A stretch of DNA of 64,000 bases from Planctomycetota bacterium (GTDB lineage: Bacteria > Planctomycetota > Planctomycetia > Planctomycetales > Planctomycetaceae): contig QQVO01000014.1 of NCBI GenBank assembly GCA_003388505.1, positions 1-64,000 on the forward strand, in the 5' to 3' direction. Below are positions 9,060 through 16,848 of the stretch, in pieces. Within the stretch, counting starts at the first letter, position 1, and the number at the start of each line of letters is the position of its first letter. The notes beneath the pieces were generated by a model. That model saw only the letters and a program-made list of their open reading frames with translations. It did not search any database and had not been told where the DNA came from. The position numbers and the translations under genes were made by a program.

Positions 9060-9520
9060 CCTCGGCAGACTCGACGCAAGAGGTGCAGGAGTGTTTTGGG
9101 GGCTTCACCAAAAAACACGCATGAGCCGCGTGGGTCTTCACCTCCGATGAGCGCTGCCCAATGAAGTCGCCCGTCCGGGTTCACGCTCACCGAAAGCAAG
9201 CGTCGTTTCCCGTTGTACCACTCCAGATTCACGTGGCCATCCGGTTCGGGCGCAATCTCGGGAGTCTGATACTTGCGGGGTAGAGACTCCACGAACTTCT
9301 TGGCCAACTGCAATGTCGCCGGTGAGACCGCCGTCGAACCTTGACCATCCCAGTCGGGCTGAGATGCCTCGCGATATGCGTCGATCAATTGATCATCCAG
9401 CGAGAGGTTCGAGAAAGTCACCGACTCGTGATTCAGCACATCGATATCCTTCCGGAAATCATTGAGGGTACGAGCTGCCTCACTCACGCCAGATTCTACT
9501 GTTTCAAATCCCAGCATCAC
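9056..9520 (-). CDS. hypothetical protein, second gene of the TIGR04255 operon
   Basis: A 154-residue protein with the segment YREASQPDWDGQGSTAVSP, then PRKYQTPEIAPEPDGHVNLE and a beta-rich C-terminus (RRLLSVSVNPDGRLHWAAL). This WDGxG ... PDGxxxLEW pattern occurs in many small uncharacterised bacterial proteins. It overlaps both neighbours by ATGA-type junctions, supporting obligate co-expression. Confidence 0.75.
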   Translation of the reverse strand: MMLGFETVESGVSEAARTLNDFRKDIDVLNHESVTFSNLSLDDQLIDAYREASQPDWDGQGSTAVSPATLQLAKKFVESLPRKYQTPEIAPEPDGHVNLEWYNGKRRLLSVSVNPDGRLHWAALIGGEDPRGSCVFFGEAPKTLLHLLRRVCRG

Positions 9521-10287
9521 GATGCTCCGAAGGATTGTGCCGGGTCCTTCATCAGGGTGAAGAACACCTTATTCTTAATGAACCGCAAGTCTTTCAGCTT
9601 GTCGTCAACTTGTCCTAACTCTAAGCTCTCGGACGTCGAAGCCGTTATGTCAACGATCAGGTTTGACTTCTGCTCCGATGTCGGCTGCACAGCGCGGACA
9701 ATGTTGATTGCGTACGGCTGGTTTGAGAGTTCAATCGTGTCCTGGTGAAAGTACCTGCTTGCCGACAAGCCAAGCTGATGAAGCGGTTCGCAAACCGTAT
9801 CAATATAGTTCTCGATTTCGTCGATGGATGCGATAGCGATCTGCGAGATAAACCGCACGCTCAGCCGAGCAACCTCACTGGGATCGCCCAATTCGCAGTG
9901 CTTTTCCCAAAACCTCTTCGCCTCCGGCTCGAAGTCTTCCCATTTTGTGTAAGGAGCCAATTGGCTGAACACGACTCCCTGCCGAAGAAACTGGCAGACG
10001 AACTTGTCGCTCCCGTCATCGTGCTTCTGCGTTAACCGCACGCCCTGCCACGCGCTTCGCTGCTTGAACTCGATGCCCTCTGCTGTCCCCGCGAAGCCCG
10101 CTTCCAGGTTGTGTTGGTTGGTCGACGTGTAGTCCGGAAATGCCTCCTGCATCAGCTGTAACAGATTGGCTTCCCGATAATCTCTCGACGCCATCGCTTG
10201 CCAGTGCACAACGGCTTCAACGATTGGGGCATTCGCCAGGTTCGGAAACGTTTCCGAATGATCGATGAGCAACACGTTCGATGACAC
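9517..10287 (-). CDS. TIGR04255 family protein
   Basis: A 256-residue protein that I assign to the sporadically distributed TIGR04255 family from its N-terminal signature FPNLANAPIVEAVVHWQA and the LSVRFISQIAI segment in the middle. The biochemical role of the family is unknown; it occurs patchily in bacteria. Here it leads a three-gene, overlapping operon in an accessory region that also holds a methyltransferase and a RAYT. The stop overlaps the next start by ATGA. The upstream side is the hairpin-dense non-coding region described below. Confidence 0.8.
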   Translation of the reverse strand: MSSNVLLIDHSETFPNLANAPIVEAVVHWQAMASRDYREANLLQLMQEAFPDYTSTNQHNLEAGFAGTAEGIEFKQRSAWQGVRLTQKHDDGSDKFVCQFLRQGVVFSQLAPYTKWEDFEPEAKRFWEKHCELGDPSEVARLSVRFISQIAIASIDEIENYIDTVCEPLHQLGLSASRYFHQDTIELSNQPYAINIVRAVQPTSEQKSNLIVDITASTSESLELGQVDDKLKDLRFIKNKVFFTLMKDPAQSFGAS

Positions 10288-11264
10288 GCTTGAGTCCTCT
10301 CATCACCGCCAGCTCATCCCCTAGGACGAGCTCCCGGTCCTTATTCGACCATCGCGAGGGGCACCAGACCTGAACCGTCCCGAATTGCCGAAACCCGAAC
10401 CTCTGGTCGAGATACCGCTAAGTCGAATCATATCGTGTTGTGGCCAGCTTCGCACGAGGGCCGTCGACGCCAAAGCAGATTTTGATTCGAGTGAGGTACC
10501 TGAAACATGCCCATCACTTGCGACGGCAAGCCCGTGCCGGCTGCGCCCGAGCGGAGTCGGGACCTCCGGGCTGCCGGCCCCTCGGTCCGGCACTCGGCTT
10601 GCAACACGCCACCGCGCACCTGCCACACCCGCCACCACTCCCCACCCAGGTGACTGTCGTCACCGCGGGAGTAAATTGACTCGCACTTCGTGCTCGCGTT
10701 TACCTCGAGTGGCCCCTGCTCGGATTCCCGGCTGCGCGGGAGAACCTCGGCAGGGTCCACAGCTTCGCTTCGCATTCCCTGGTGCTTCGCACTGGGGATA
10801 TGCGGCGCTTTGCCCTCCCCGCCGTCGCTTCGCTTATTCCGCTTCGCGGAAAACGCTCAGCTGACATGACTGGTCGAGGCCGCGCGGGGCACAGTCCGCG
10901 CCAATTCGGTTCCACTCATTGGCACATTCTGTGCGATCCCGCTTAGCCCAACACTTCCACGCCACGCGGCGGCTGAACGCCACCGCTTTGGCTTTGTTCC
11001 GCTGGACGCTCCACTTGCCCTGAACGGGCAGAACCTCGCAGCCCGGCAGGGGGCTGGGCGTGCCAATGCGGACTGAACGTCCGCGTGCTCGCTGGGCCGC
11101 TCGCACCGGCCCGACCTGACTGGGGTCAGGTGCGGGCCCATTTCGCCTCCGCTGTACGCTCCGGCGATCAGCGGCCCGCTGAACGCGGGCCGCCAGCATC
11201 GAGTTGCCCCCGCCAATTTCGTTGCCGGGCGCGTTCGACACGCCCGGCGGGAGGTACACTTCGT
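10288..11264. ncRNA. hairpin-packed non-coding region, candidate structured RNA or ssDNA element
   Basis: There is no convincing gene for nearly 1 kb. From about 10447 to 11248 the sequence is a dense series of short perfect or near-perfect stem-loops. Examples are 10683-10693, 10777-10797, 10837-10851 and 10922-10934 (all with TTC loops), then 11016-11030, 11068-11084 and 11171-11193 (all with TGAAC loops and stems of 5, 6 and 9 bp), plus 10968-10981 (gctgaa loop), 11041-11059, 11108-11138 (two stacked stems) and 11224-11248 (8-bp stem). GCTTCGC, the complement of the very stable GCGAAGC mini-hairpin, occurs six times between 10447 and 10847. The strand is unknown; since flanking genes are on the minus strand, minus-strand transcription into the TIGR04255 operon is plausible. 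Confidence 0.4.
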
Positions 11265-11696
11265 TCAATTCGCTGTTTCTCTTTCAGATTCATCGCTTTC
11301 GGCCTCAACGCCGAGTCCGAAAACGTTTCCACGTCTGACGAACTGGGCTTCCTTTAGTGCGCTTCTCATACGCATCAAGAGACCCACCCGTGATCTTCCC
11401 TGTGCGCTGATTCGCTCTTCAACGAGTCGCTTGAGATCCGTTTCCGACACTGTTCCCCGCTCGCGAATAACTTCTCGCATTGCTTCGATGACTTCCTCCC
11501 GCGTAGCAGTACGCTTCGCGTTGGTTCCGTTTGAAGACTTGTCTTTCAGCGAGGTCAGCGCCTTGCGGACCTGAGTTAGCTGAGCCTCTCCGCACTTCAG
11601 TTCGACGCGAAGCGATTCGAGTCTTTCCTGAAGATCAGCTTCTTCTGCCCGCAGTTCGTCAAGAACCGTCGTGAGTCGTTCGGACGCCATAGTCAT
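11265..11696 (-). CDS. coiled-coil protein with C-terminal winged-helix-like domain
   Basis: A 143-residue protein. Residues about 5-55 form a coiled coil (LRAEEADLQERLESLRVELK, then a charged linker). The C-terminal part (TREEVIEAMREVIRERGTVS ... RSRVGLLMRMRSALKE) has the pattern of a winged-helix domain and ends with VRRGNVFGLG, a wing-like strand. It follows the methyltransferase by 18 bases on the same strand and is probably co-transcribed; a DNA-binding partner or regulator for the methyltransferase is a reasonable inference. Confidence 0.75.
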   Translation of the reverse strand: MTMASERLTTVLDELRAEEADLQERLESLRVELKCGEAQLTQVRKALTSLKDKSSNGTNAKRTATREEVIEAMREVIRERGTVSETDLKRLVEERISAQGRSRVGLLMRMRSALKEAQFVRRGNVFGLGVEAESDESERETAN

Positions 11697-11714
11697 GAAC
11701 TCCTGTTTGCTTGA

Positions 11715-12704
11715 TTAGAAAAGTCGTCGTTCCACTTGATTCCCGTAAACCGTCCAAGCCGAGTTTGGGAGCTCTTCTCGTCCGTAAAGCTCCAAATACG
11801 GCGCCGGGCTTGCTCGCTCGATCAGCGATCGAATCTTGCCAGGCTTGCGGCTGTGCACTGTCCTTCCAGCCCGAATCCAACTTTGAAGAGTCCGGTCCTG
11901 AAACCTGAGACTGCCCCGCACGCCGAGCAACAGGAACTCGTGGGAAACCCGCCAGTAATTGCCCATGCCCATTTCGTCTTTCACCCAGACGAGGCACGAT
12001 TTGAACTCGAACCCCCAAGCCTGGATCACATCGAGTGCTTCGCGAAGAAATGCGTTGGTGGTCCAGAGGTGCAGATGCGCTTGGTCCTCTGTGAGCTCCG
12101 ATACTGGCTCGGCGCGGATTTCCTCGACGGGCATCGTCGGATAGTGGTTCACCGCCGCCGCCCGTGACGCCTCATTTGCGTAGGGCCAAGGAGGATCGGC
12201 ATAAATCGTGTGGAACTTCTCGCCACGCTCGACCAAGGTCCTGAGGTTTCTGACCGAGTCCCCGACACGCCCAAATCGCTCCGGCAGTTCATTGTCTTGT
12301 TCGGCGCCCTTAAACAGCTCCAGCTGGCTGCTGCCGCCGAGCTCTGCCACACGCCGAGCGAGGTATCCAACCAGGTGGATCAGCGCGGAGTCGATCTCGG
12401 CAACATCCTGCATAAGCATCAGCTTGCTGAATTCGAGAACCGTTCGGATTTGCACCGGGGGCTCGAGGACGGCCCGAAGACACTCAATTGGGACTGGGCA
12501 ACTGAAGGACGCTTCCCACAGTTCGGCGAAGGCGGCGCGGAGCGGTCCAATCGCAAAGGCCTCGTCCAGATTTTTGTCCGGACGGAAGGAAACAACCGAC
12601 TGCAAGACGGCCCCGCGGCGAGCTGGAGGGATGGCGAGGACGAGAGAGCCCAGTCGCGAGGACTCGACGACGGTTGCGCCCGTTTCTGAAGGGCATTGGC
12701 TCAT
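11715..12704 (-). CDS. MT-A70 family adenine-N6 methyltransferase
   Basis: A 329-residue protein. The catalytic DPPW motif is at residues 170-173 within FHTIYADPPWPYAN, and the rest of the Rossmann-type domain follows (LHLWTTNAFLREALDVIQAW, LVWVKDEMGMGNYWRVSHE, ELYGREELPNSAWTVYGNQV). Residues 1-160 are an extra N-terminal helical region not needed for catalysis in the family, possibly for target recognition. Members transfer methyl from S-adenosylmethionine to the N6 of adenine in DNA or RNA; similar genes are common in phages and mobile elements. No restriction nuclease is adjacent, so it looks like an orphan methylase. Its start overlaps the stop of the small frame upstream. Confidence 0.88.
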   Translation of the reverse strand: MSQCPSETGATVVESSRLGSLVLAIPPARRGAVLQSVVSFRPDKNLDEAFAIGPLRAAFAELWEASFSCPVPIECLRAVLEPPVQIRTVLEFSKLMLMQDVAEIDSALIHLVGYLARRVAELGGSSQLELFKGAEQDNELPERFGRVGDSVRNLRTLVERGEKFHTIYADPPWPYANEASRAAAVNHYPTMPVEEIRAEPVSELTEDQAHLHLWTTNAFLREALDVIQAWGFEFKSCLVWVKDEMGMGNYWRVSHEFLLLGVRGSLRFQDRTLQSWIRAGRTVHSRKPGKIRSLIERASPAPYLELYGREELPNSAWTVYGNQVERRLF

Positions 12705-12907
12705 GGTTGCCCTCCATCCAACTGGCGTTGTGCGAGGGCACTGTCGATGAGCGTAAAGACGGCCTCACGAATATGCGGCTTCAGATGCGGCCAGGCGTCT
12801 GCTATATGCTGCAAAGCGGGCGTTATCGAGGCCTGCTGTGCGTCACTAGGTGTCGACTCGGGACAATCACTGCTTCGTTGCCGCTCCCCAGATGCTCCCG
12901 GCGGCAA
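12701..12907 (-). pseudogene. short remnant resembling the tail of a planctomycete integrase locus
   Basis: The frame encodes 68 residues from a TTG at 12907 and ends overlapping the methyltransferase start by ATGA. Its C-terminal part (ADAWPHLKPHIREAVFTLID) looks like a real conserved short helix bundle. The frame continues upstream to about 12985 without a start, giving CRKGQRRNDFGKGT, low-complexity sequence of the kind that often trails site-specific integrase genes in planctomycetes. It may be a small real gene or the end of a lost integrase; I favour a remnant. If translated, it would be coupled to the methyltransferase. Confidence 0.4.
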
Positions 12908-13085
12908 GGTCCCTTTTCCGAAGTCATTACGGCGCTGGCCCTTCCGGCAATCTGCACTCTCATTCGATTCCCGCCGCCTCCACTCTCACCGGTTGTGCCA
13001 ACGAGTGCCAGCCGGTGTTTTTTTATGTCACAACCCCTTACGGAAGAGCCGATTGTGTACACTTCTTCGTCATCTTTCATGCGAT

Positions 13086-13166
13086 GTAGTGGACTTCGCC
13101 AGAAGTCCCTATAAAGGACTCAGCATGTCGCACAAACACGGGACAAGGAACTCTGGCGAGTTCCAC
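13086..13166. repeat. REP inverted pair upstream of the RAYT gene
   Basis: Two REP units in opposite orientation flank 38 bases. The left unit (13086-13108) is GTAGT followed by GGACTTC-gcca-GAAGTCC, a perfect 7-bp hairpin. The right unit (13147-13166) contains GGAACTC-tggc-GAGTTCC, also perfect. The 5' GTAG tetranucleotide next to a hairpin is the classic REP layout recognised by RAYT proteins. The RAYT gene starts 32 bases downstream. Confidence 0.85.
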
Positions 13167-13197
13167 GACCAGACACGGAACCACGGAAGCGCGACAG

Positions 13198-13758
13198 ATG
13201 GCAAGACGTGATCACTTACGTCGCCTCGGCGAAGCGGATTATCGCGGACATGCCGTCATACACTGGACAATGACAATGCGCGATCGCCATACGGGTTGGC
13301 TGGACCCGAAGTTCTACTACCGATTCCGTGAACTTCTCACGCATTCGCAGTTTCGCTTCGCAATCGCATGTCCGATCTTTTGCCTCATGCCGGACCACGT
13401 ACATCTCATGTGGATGGGAATTCTCGACTCGTCCGATCAGAAACTTGCGATGAGGCACTTGAGACGGCGGCTCAACGAAACGCTGTCCCGTATCGGGTTT
13501 GAGTTGCAGGATCAGCCCTACGATCACGTCCTGCGTGAGGATGAGCGACAGGAAGCAGCATTTATCGAGACTTGTGAGTATATCGCCCGAAACCCCGAGC
13601 GCGCCGCACTTGTCGGCGTGGACCAGTATGCGGATTACCCATACTCAGGTTGTCTCATTCCGGGTTATCCGGAATTAAGACCCTTCGAACCTGATTTCTG
13701 GACGAGATTCGATCGCACCGTCTCGTATCTCCGAAAGAATGGCGTGATTCATGTATAG
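13198..13758 (+). CDS. REP-associated tyrosine transposase (RAYT, Y1/HUH family)
   Basis: A 186-residue Y1-type transposase. CLMPDHVHLMW carries the HUH metal-binding pair (His67 and His69) and the likely catalytic tyrosine is Tyr128 in ETCEYIARNPERAALV. AVIHWTMTMRDR at the N-terminus corresponds to the first strand of the TnpA fold. Such proteins cut and join single-stranded DNA at REP palindromes with a GTAG-like tetranucleotide. REP units of the expected form flank the gene on both sides, so the enzyme and its substrates are preserved together. The ATG at 13198 follows a region without a clear ribosome binding site, as is common for these genes. All key residues are intact, so it may be active. 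Confidence 0.92.
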   Translation: MARRDHLRRLGEADYRGHAVIHWTMTMRDRHTGWLDPKFYYRFRELLTHSQFRFAIACPIFCLMPDHVHLMWMGILDSSDQKLAMRHLRRRLNETLSRIGFELQDQPYDHVLREDERQEAAFIETCEYIARNPERAALVGVDQYADYPYSGCLIPGYPELRPFEPDFWTRFDRTVSYLRKNGVIHV

Positions 13759-13765
13759 AAAAAAT

Positions 13766-13819
13766 GTAGTGGATTTCGCCAGAAATCCCCATGCCGGGAA
13801 TTCTCGCGAATTCCACTAC
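13766..13819. repeat. REP inverted pair downstream of the RAYT gene
   Basis: The left unit (13766-13788) is GTAGT then GGATTTC-gcca-GAAATCC, a perfect 7-bp hairpin. The right unit (13797-13819) is GGAATTC-tcgc-GAATTCC followed by CACTAC, the complement of GTAGTG. Same family as the pair upstream of the gene, with compensatory changes in the stem. Confidence 0.85.
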
Positions 13820-13837
13820 TTCCTTTTGACTTTCGTC

Positions 13838-13893
13838 GTAGTGGGATTCGCCAGAATTCCTGTGGGAAACGGAATTCTGGCGAATCCCACTAC
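13838..13893. repeat. perfect 23-bp REP inverted repeat
   Basis: Two 23-base arms, 13838-13860 and 13871-13893, are exact reverse complements separated by 10 bases (tgtgggaaac). Each arm starts or ends with GTAGTGG/CCACTAC and contains a GATTC-gcca-GAATT hairpin. This is a complete BIME-like unit of the RAYT family repeat. Confidence 0.88.
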
Positions 13894-14211
13894 ACGGTTC
13901 TTCCATGATGTGTTCCTGAAGAACTTCCGCTGCCGGCTCATTCATTTCAATAACGCCGCATCGCTTCAAACGTTCCGTTTCGCCGCGACCCGCAGCGGAG
14001 CCCTTCATCGCCGCTCCCTCAGGCCCTTGCGTAGCACACCTCCGTGCATCTGCTAAACTCTCGCTGGCGTCCGGTTGCTCGAGCGCTTTGCGTCTCAGTG
14101 TTGACGTTCTGTCTCGCGGAATCTCGGGTCCGAGAGACTGAAAATCGCTCGATGCGGACACATGGTAGAGCCTCTTGCTCTCATCGCACGCCGCAGCCTC
14201 ATCATGTCGGC
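13894..14211. other. intergenic region upstream of the ATP-grasp cluster
   Basis: No gene is seen. The open frame of the ATP-grasp gene extends back to 14044 but its N-terminal part is not conserved-looking. The stretch 14146-14180 is a dispersed repeat, also found inverted at 59845-59879. Confidence 0.4.
14146..14180 (+). repeat. 35-bp dispersed repeat, copy 1
   Basis: CGCTCGATGCGGACACATGG and the following GTAGAG...TTGCTC match the reverse complement of 59845-59879 with only a few differences. The GTAG next to an AGAGC/GCTC(T) stem again recalls a REP unit. Confidence 0.7.
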
Positions 14212-15693
14212 ATGTCGCAAACACATACCTTCCAGAACTACGAACTCGAATCGTTCTGCGATGAGTTGTTCGACGCGGACGGGCGTCCGCGCCCGGGGGC
14301 CTCGCTGCTGATCGAGACGATCAACTCCCTCCCCCCCGGCGAACTCACGCGCCGCAAGTCGGCGATCGACCGCGCGCTGCTGCGGATGGGCATTACCTTC
14401 GCCGTCTACGGCAGCGAAGAAGGCACTGAAAAGATCTGGCCGTTCGACATCGTGCCGCGGATCGTCGAGGCCTACGAATGGAGCCACATCGAAGCCGGCC
14501 TCAAGCAGAGAATCCGCGCGCTCAACCTGTTCATCAACGACGTCTATCACGAACAGGAAATCCTCGGGGACGGCGTGGTCCCCCGCGACCTGCTGGAGGA
14601 CGCGAAGTCGATTCGGGAACCGTGCCGCGGATTGAATCCTCCGCGGGGCGTCTGGTGTCACATCACAGGAACCGATCTCGTGCGGCACAGCGACGGCGCG
14701 ATCTACGTGCTCGAGGACAACATGCGTTGTCCGTCGGGCGTCTCGTACGTGCTTCAGAATCGGCTGTTGATGAAACGCAGTTTTCCGCAGGTCTTTTCGG
14801 CGTCGCGGGTGCGTCCGGTGATCGACTACCCCACCCGCCTCTACGAAACATTGCGGTGCCTCGCGCCGGGCCACGTTTCGGAGCCGACCATCGTGCTGCT
14901 CACGCCGGGCATTTACAACTCGGCCTACTACGAACATTCCTTCCTCGCGCAACAGATGGGGATTCAACTGGTCGAAGGCCGCGATCTGGCCGTCAAGGAC
15001 GGCTTCGTCTGCATGCGAACGACCGGCGGTTTCGAACGCGTCGACGTAATCTACCGGCGAATCGACGACGACTTTCTCGACCCGGAGGCGTTTCGGGCGG
15101 ACTCCATGCTCGGCGTCCCGGGATTGATGGACGCCTATCGCAACGGCCGCGTGGCGCTCGCCAATGCGCCCGGCACCGGCGTTGCGGACGACAAGGCGAT
15201 CTACGCCTATGTGCCGGAGATGATCCACTACTACCTCGACGAAGAGCCGATTCTCCCCAACGTGCCAACCTACGTCTGCGCCCGCGAAGAAGATCGCAAG
15301 TACGTGCTGGCGCATCTCGACGAACTGGTGGTCAAGGCGGTCAACGAGGCCGGCGGGTACGGCATGCTGGTGGGACCGCATTCCACGGCCGACGAACAAC
15401 GCGAGTTCGCGCAGCGGATCGAAGCCCGCCCCCGCAACTACATCGCCCAACCGACGCTCGCCCTCTCGCGCGTGCCCACCGTCGTCGACGACCACTTTGA
15501 AGGCCGCCACGTGGACCTGCGGCCCTACATCCTGTACGGAGAAGACATCTGGGTGCTGCCCGGCGGCTTGACGCGGGTGGCCCTCAAAAAAGGTTCCCTC
15601 GTCGTCAACTCCTCGCAGGGCGGAGGCAGCAAGGACACCTGGGTCGTCGCGCGGACCGACGATGAGGCCGCCGAAGTGGCCACGCCCCTGTAA
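14212..15693 (+). CDS. circularly permuted ATP-grasp protein
   Basis: A 493-residue protein starting at ATG 14212 ([21 protein letters not shown]); the frame continues upstream but without conserved sequence. It belongs to the circularly permuted ATP-grasp type 2 group (DUF404/DUF407-like): [61 protein letters not shown] and [20 protein letters not shown] are recognisable blocks carrying nucleotide- and metal-binding residues. Family members are thought to form peptide-like amide bonds. It heads a five-gene cluster with alpha-E and transglutaminase-like proteins. The gap to the alpha-E gene is 66 bases, so they are likely co-transcribed. Confidence 0.9.
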   Translation: MSQTHTFQNYELESFCDELFDADGRPRPGASLLIETINSLPPGELTRRKSAIDRALLRMGITFAVYGSEEGTEKIWPFDIVPRIVEAYEWSHIEAGLKQRIRALNLFINDVYHEQEILGDGVVPRDLLEDAKSIREPCRGLNPPRGVWCHITGTDLVRHSDGAIYVLEDNMRCPSGVSYVLQNRLLMKRSFPQVFSASRVRPVIDYPTRLYETLRCLAPGHVSEPTIVLLTPGIYNSAYYEHSFLAQQMGIQLVEGRDLAVKDGFVCMRTTGGFERVDVIYRRIDDDFLDPEAFRADSMLGVPGLMDAYRNGRVALANAPGTGVADDKAIYAYVPEMIHYYLDEEPILPNVPTYVCAREEDRKYVLAHLDELVVKAVNEAGGYGMLVGPHSTADEQREFAQRIEARPRNYIAQPTLALSRVPTVVDDHFEGRHVDLRPYILYGEDIWVLPGGLTRVALKKGSLVVNSSQGGGSKDTWVVARTDDEAAEVATPL

Positions 15694-15759
15694 CCGACGT
15701 CCCAGCACGATTGTTGTCCGGGAGATCGACCATGAATACTGCACGCAACGGGAAATGAC

Positions 15760-16791
15760 ATGGACGGGAGTCCCACAACGCGCGGTCTCAAGCCGCGGGG
15801 CCGCATGCTCAGCCGGGTGGCCGAATCGATCTACTGGATGGCGCGTTACGTCGAGCGCGCGGAGAACCTCGCCCGCTTCATCGACGTCACGCAGAACCTG
15901 ATTCTCGATCAGCCCCAGGACGCCCCCGAACAATGGGAACCGCTCGTCCGCACCACCGGAGACGAGGACTATTTCAACGAACACTACGCCGAACTGACTG
16001 CCGAGAACGTCGTCCGCTTTCTCACCTTCGACCGCGACTATGGAAATTCAATCGTCTCCTCCCTGGCCATCGCCCGCGAAAACGCCCGCACCGTACGCGA
16101 AGCGATCTCCACCGAAGCCTGGGAGCAACTCAACGAATACTACCATTACGTCCGAGACGCCAGGAACGGCGGACCCCCCGATTCCGATTTCTTCCAGCAC
16201 CTCAAGGAACAGAGCCATTCCTTCAACGGCGTCCTCGACGCCACGCTGACCCGCGGAGAAGGCTGGCACTTCGCCAACCTCGGCCGTCTCATCGAACGGG
16301 CCGACAAGACAACCCGCATCCTCGACGTCAAATACTTCACGCTCCTGCCGAATCTCGGCGACGTCGGCACCACGCTCGACGACCTCCAATGGTCGGCCGT
16401 GCTCAGATCGGTCAGCGCCTTCGAAGCCTTCCGCAAGCGCTATCACACGATTACCGTCCACCGCGTCGTCGAGTTCCTGATTCTCGACCCCTGCTTTCCG
16501 AGGTCGGTCGCATTCTGCATCGACGGCGCCAATACGTCGCTGCACGAGATCACGGGGACGCCGCTCGGCGCCTTTCAGAACACGCCCGAACGACTCCTGG
16601 GGCAGACCCATTCCGAACTCGCCTACGCCGACGTCGATTCAATTATCGACCAGGGGCTGCACGAGTTCATCGACCGCATGCAGGGCCGCTTGAACGAGAC
16701 CGGAGACGCCATCCACGAAACGTTCTTCGCGCTGCGGCCCGTCGAATCGCAACAACAATCCCAGTCCCAATCCCAGTCAACGTTCGCCTGA
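15760..16791 (+). CDS. alpha-E domain protein (DUF403)
   Basis: A 343-residue all-helical protein with the family hallmark MLSRVAESIYWMARYVERAENLARFIDV near the N-terminus and repeated helical blocks with GRLIERADKTTRILDVKYF and VVEFLILDPCFPRSVAFCID. ATG 15760 gives a 15-residue lead; ATG 15805 is an alternative start at the first conserved residue. Alpha-E proteins always travel with the circularly permuted ATP-grasp and transglutaminase-like proteins. Their exact role is unknown, probably a scaffold or substrate-binding partner. The C-terminus ends in a QSQSQSQS run. Confidence 0.9.
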   Translation: MDGSPTTRGLKPRGRMLSRVAESIYWMARYVERAENLARFIDVTQNLILDQPQDAPEQWEPLVRTTGDEDYFNEHYAELTAENVVRFLTFDRDYGNSIVSSLAIARENARTVREAISTEAWEQLNEYYHYVRDARNGGPPDSDFFQHLKEQSHSFNGVLDATLTRGEGWHFANLGRLIERADKTTRILDVKYFTLLPNLGDVGTTLDDLQWSAVLRSVSAFEAFRKRYHTITVHRVVEFLILDPCFPRSVAFCIDGANTSLHEITGTPLGAFQNTPERLLGQTHSELAYADVDSIIDQGLHEFIDRMQGRLNETGDAIHETFFALRPVESQQQSQSQSQSTFA

Positions 16792-16848
16792 CGGACGCAA
16801 GTCTCGCCTTTCTGGAATCGACCCCGCCGCGCGTAATCAACCAAGACG

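Noticed and set aside
10834-11268. Minus-strand frame of 144 residues in the hairpin region
   Set aside because: It is made of hairpin arms read as codons, has no motif, and competing frames of similar length overlap it. I treat the region as non-coding.
13086-13893. Possible CRISPR array because of spaced palindromes
   Set aside because: Units are inverted rather than direct, spacers are uneven and a RAYT gene explains them; no cas genes are present.
14095-15984. 629-residue minus-strand open frame opposite the ATP-grasp gene
   Set aside because: It mirrors a strong, recognisable plus-strand gene. Long antisense frames are expected in GC-rich DNA, and its sequence shows no domain.
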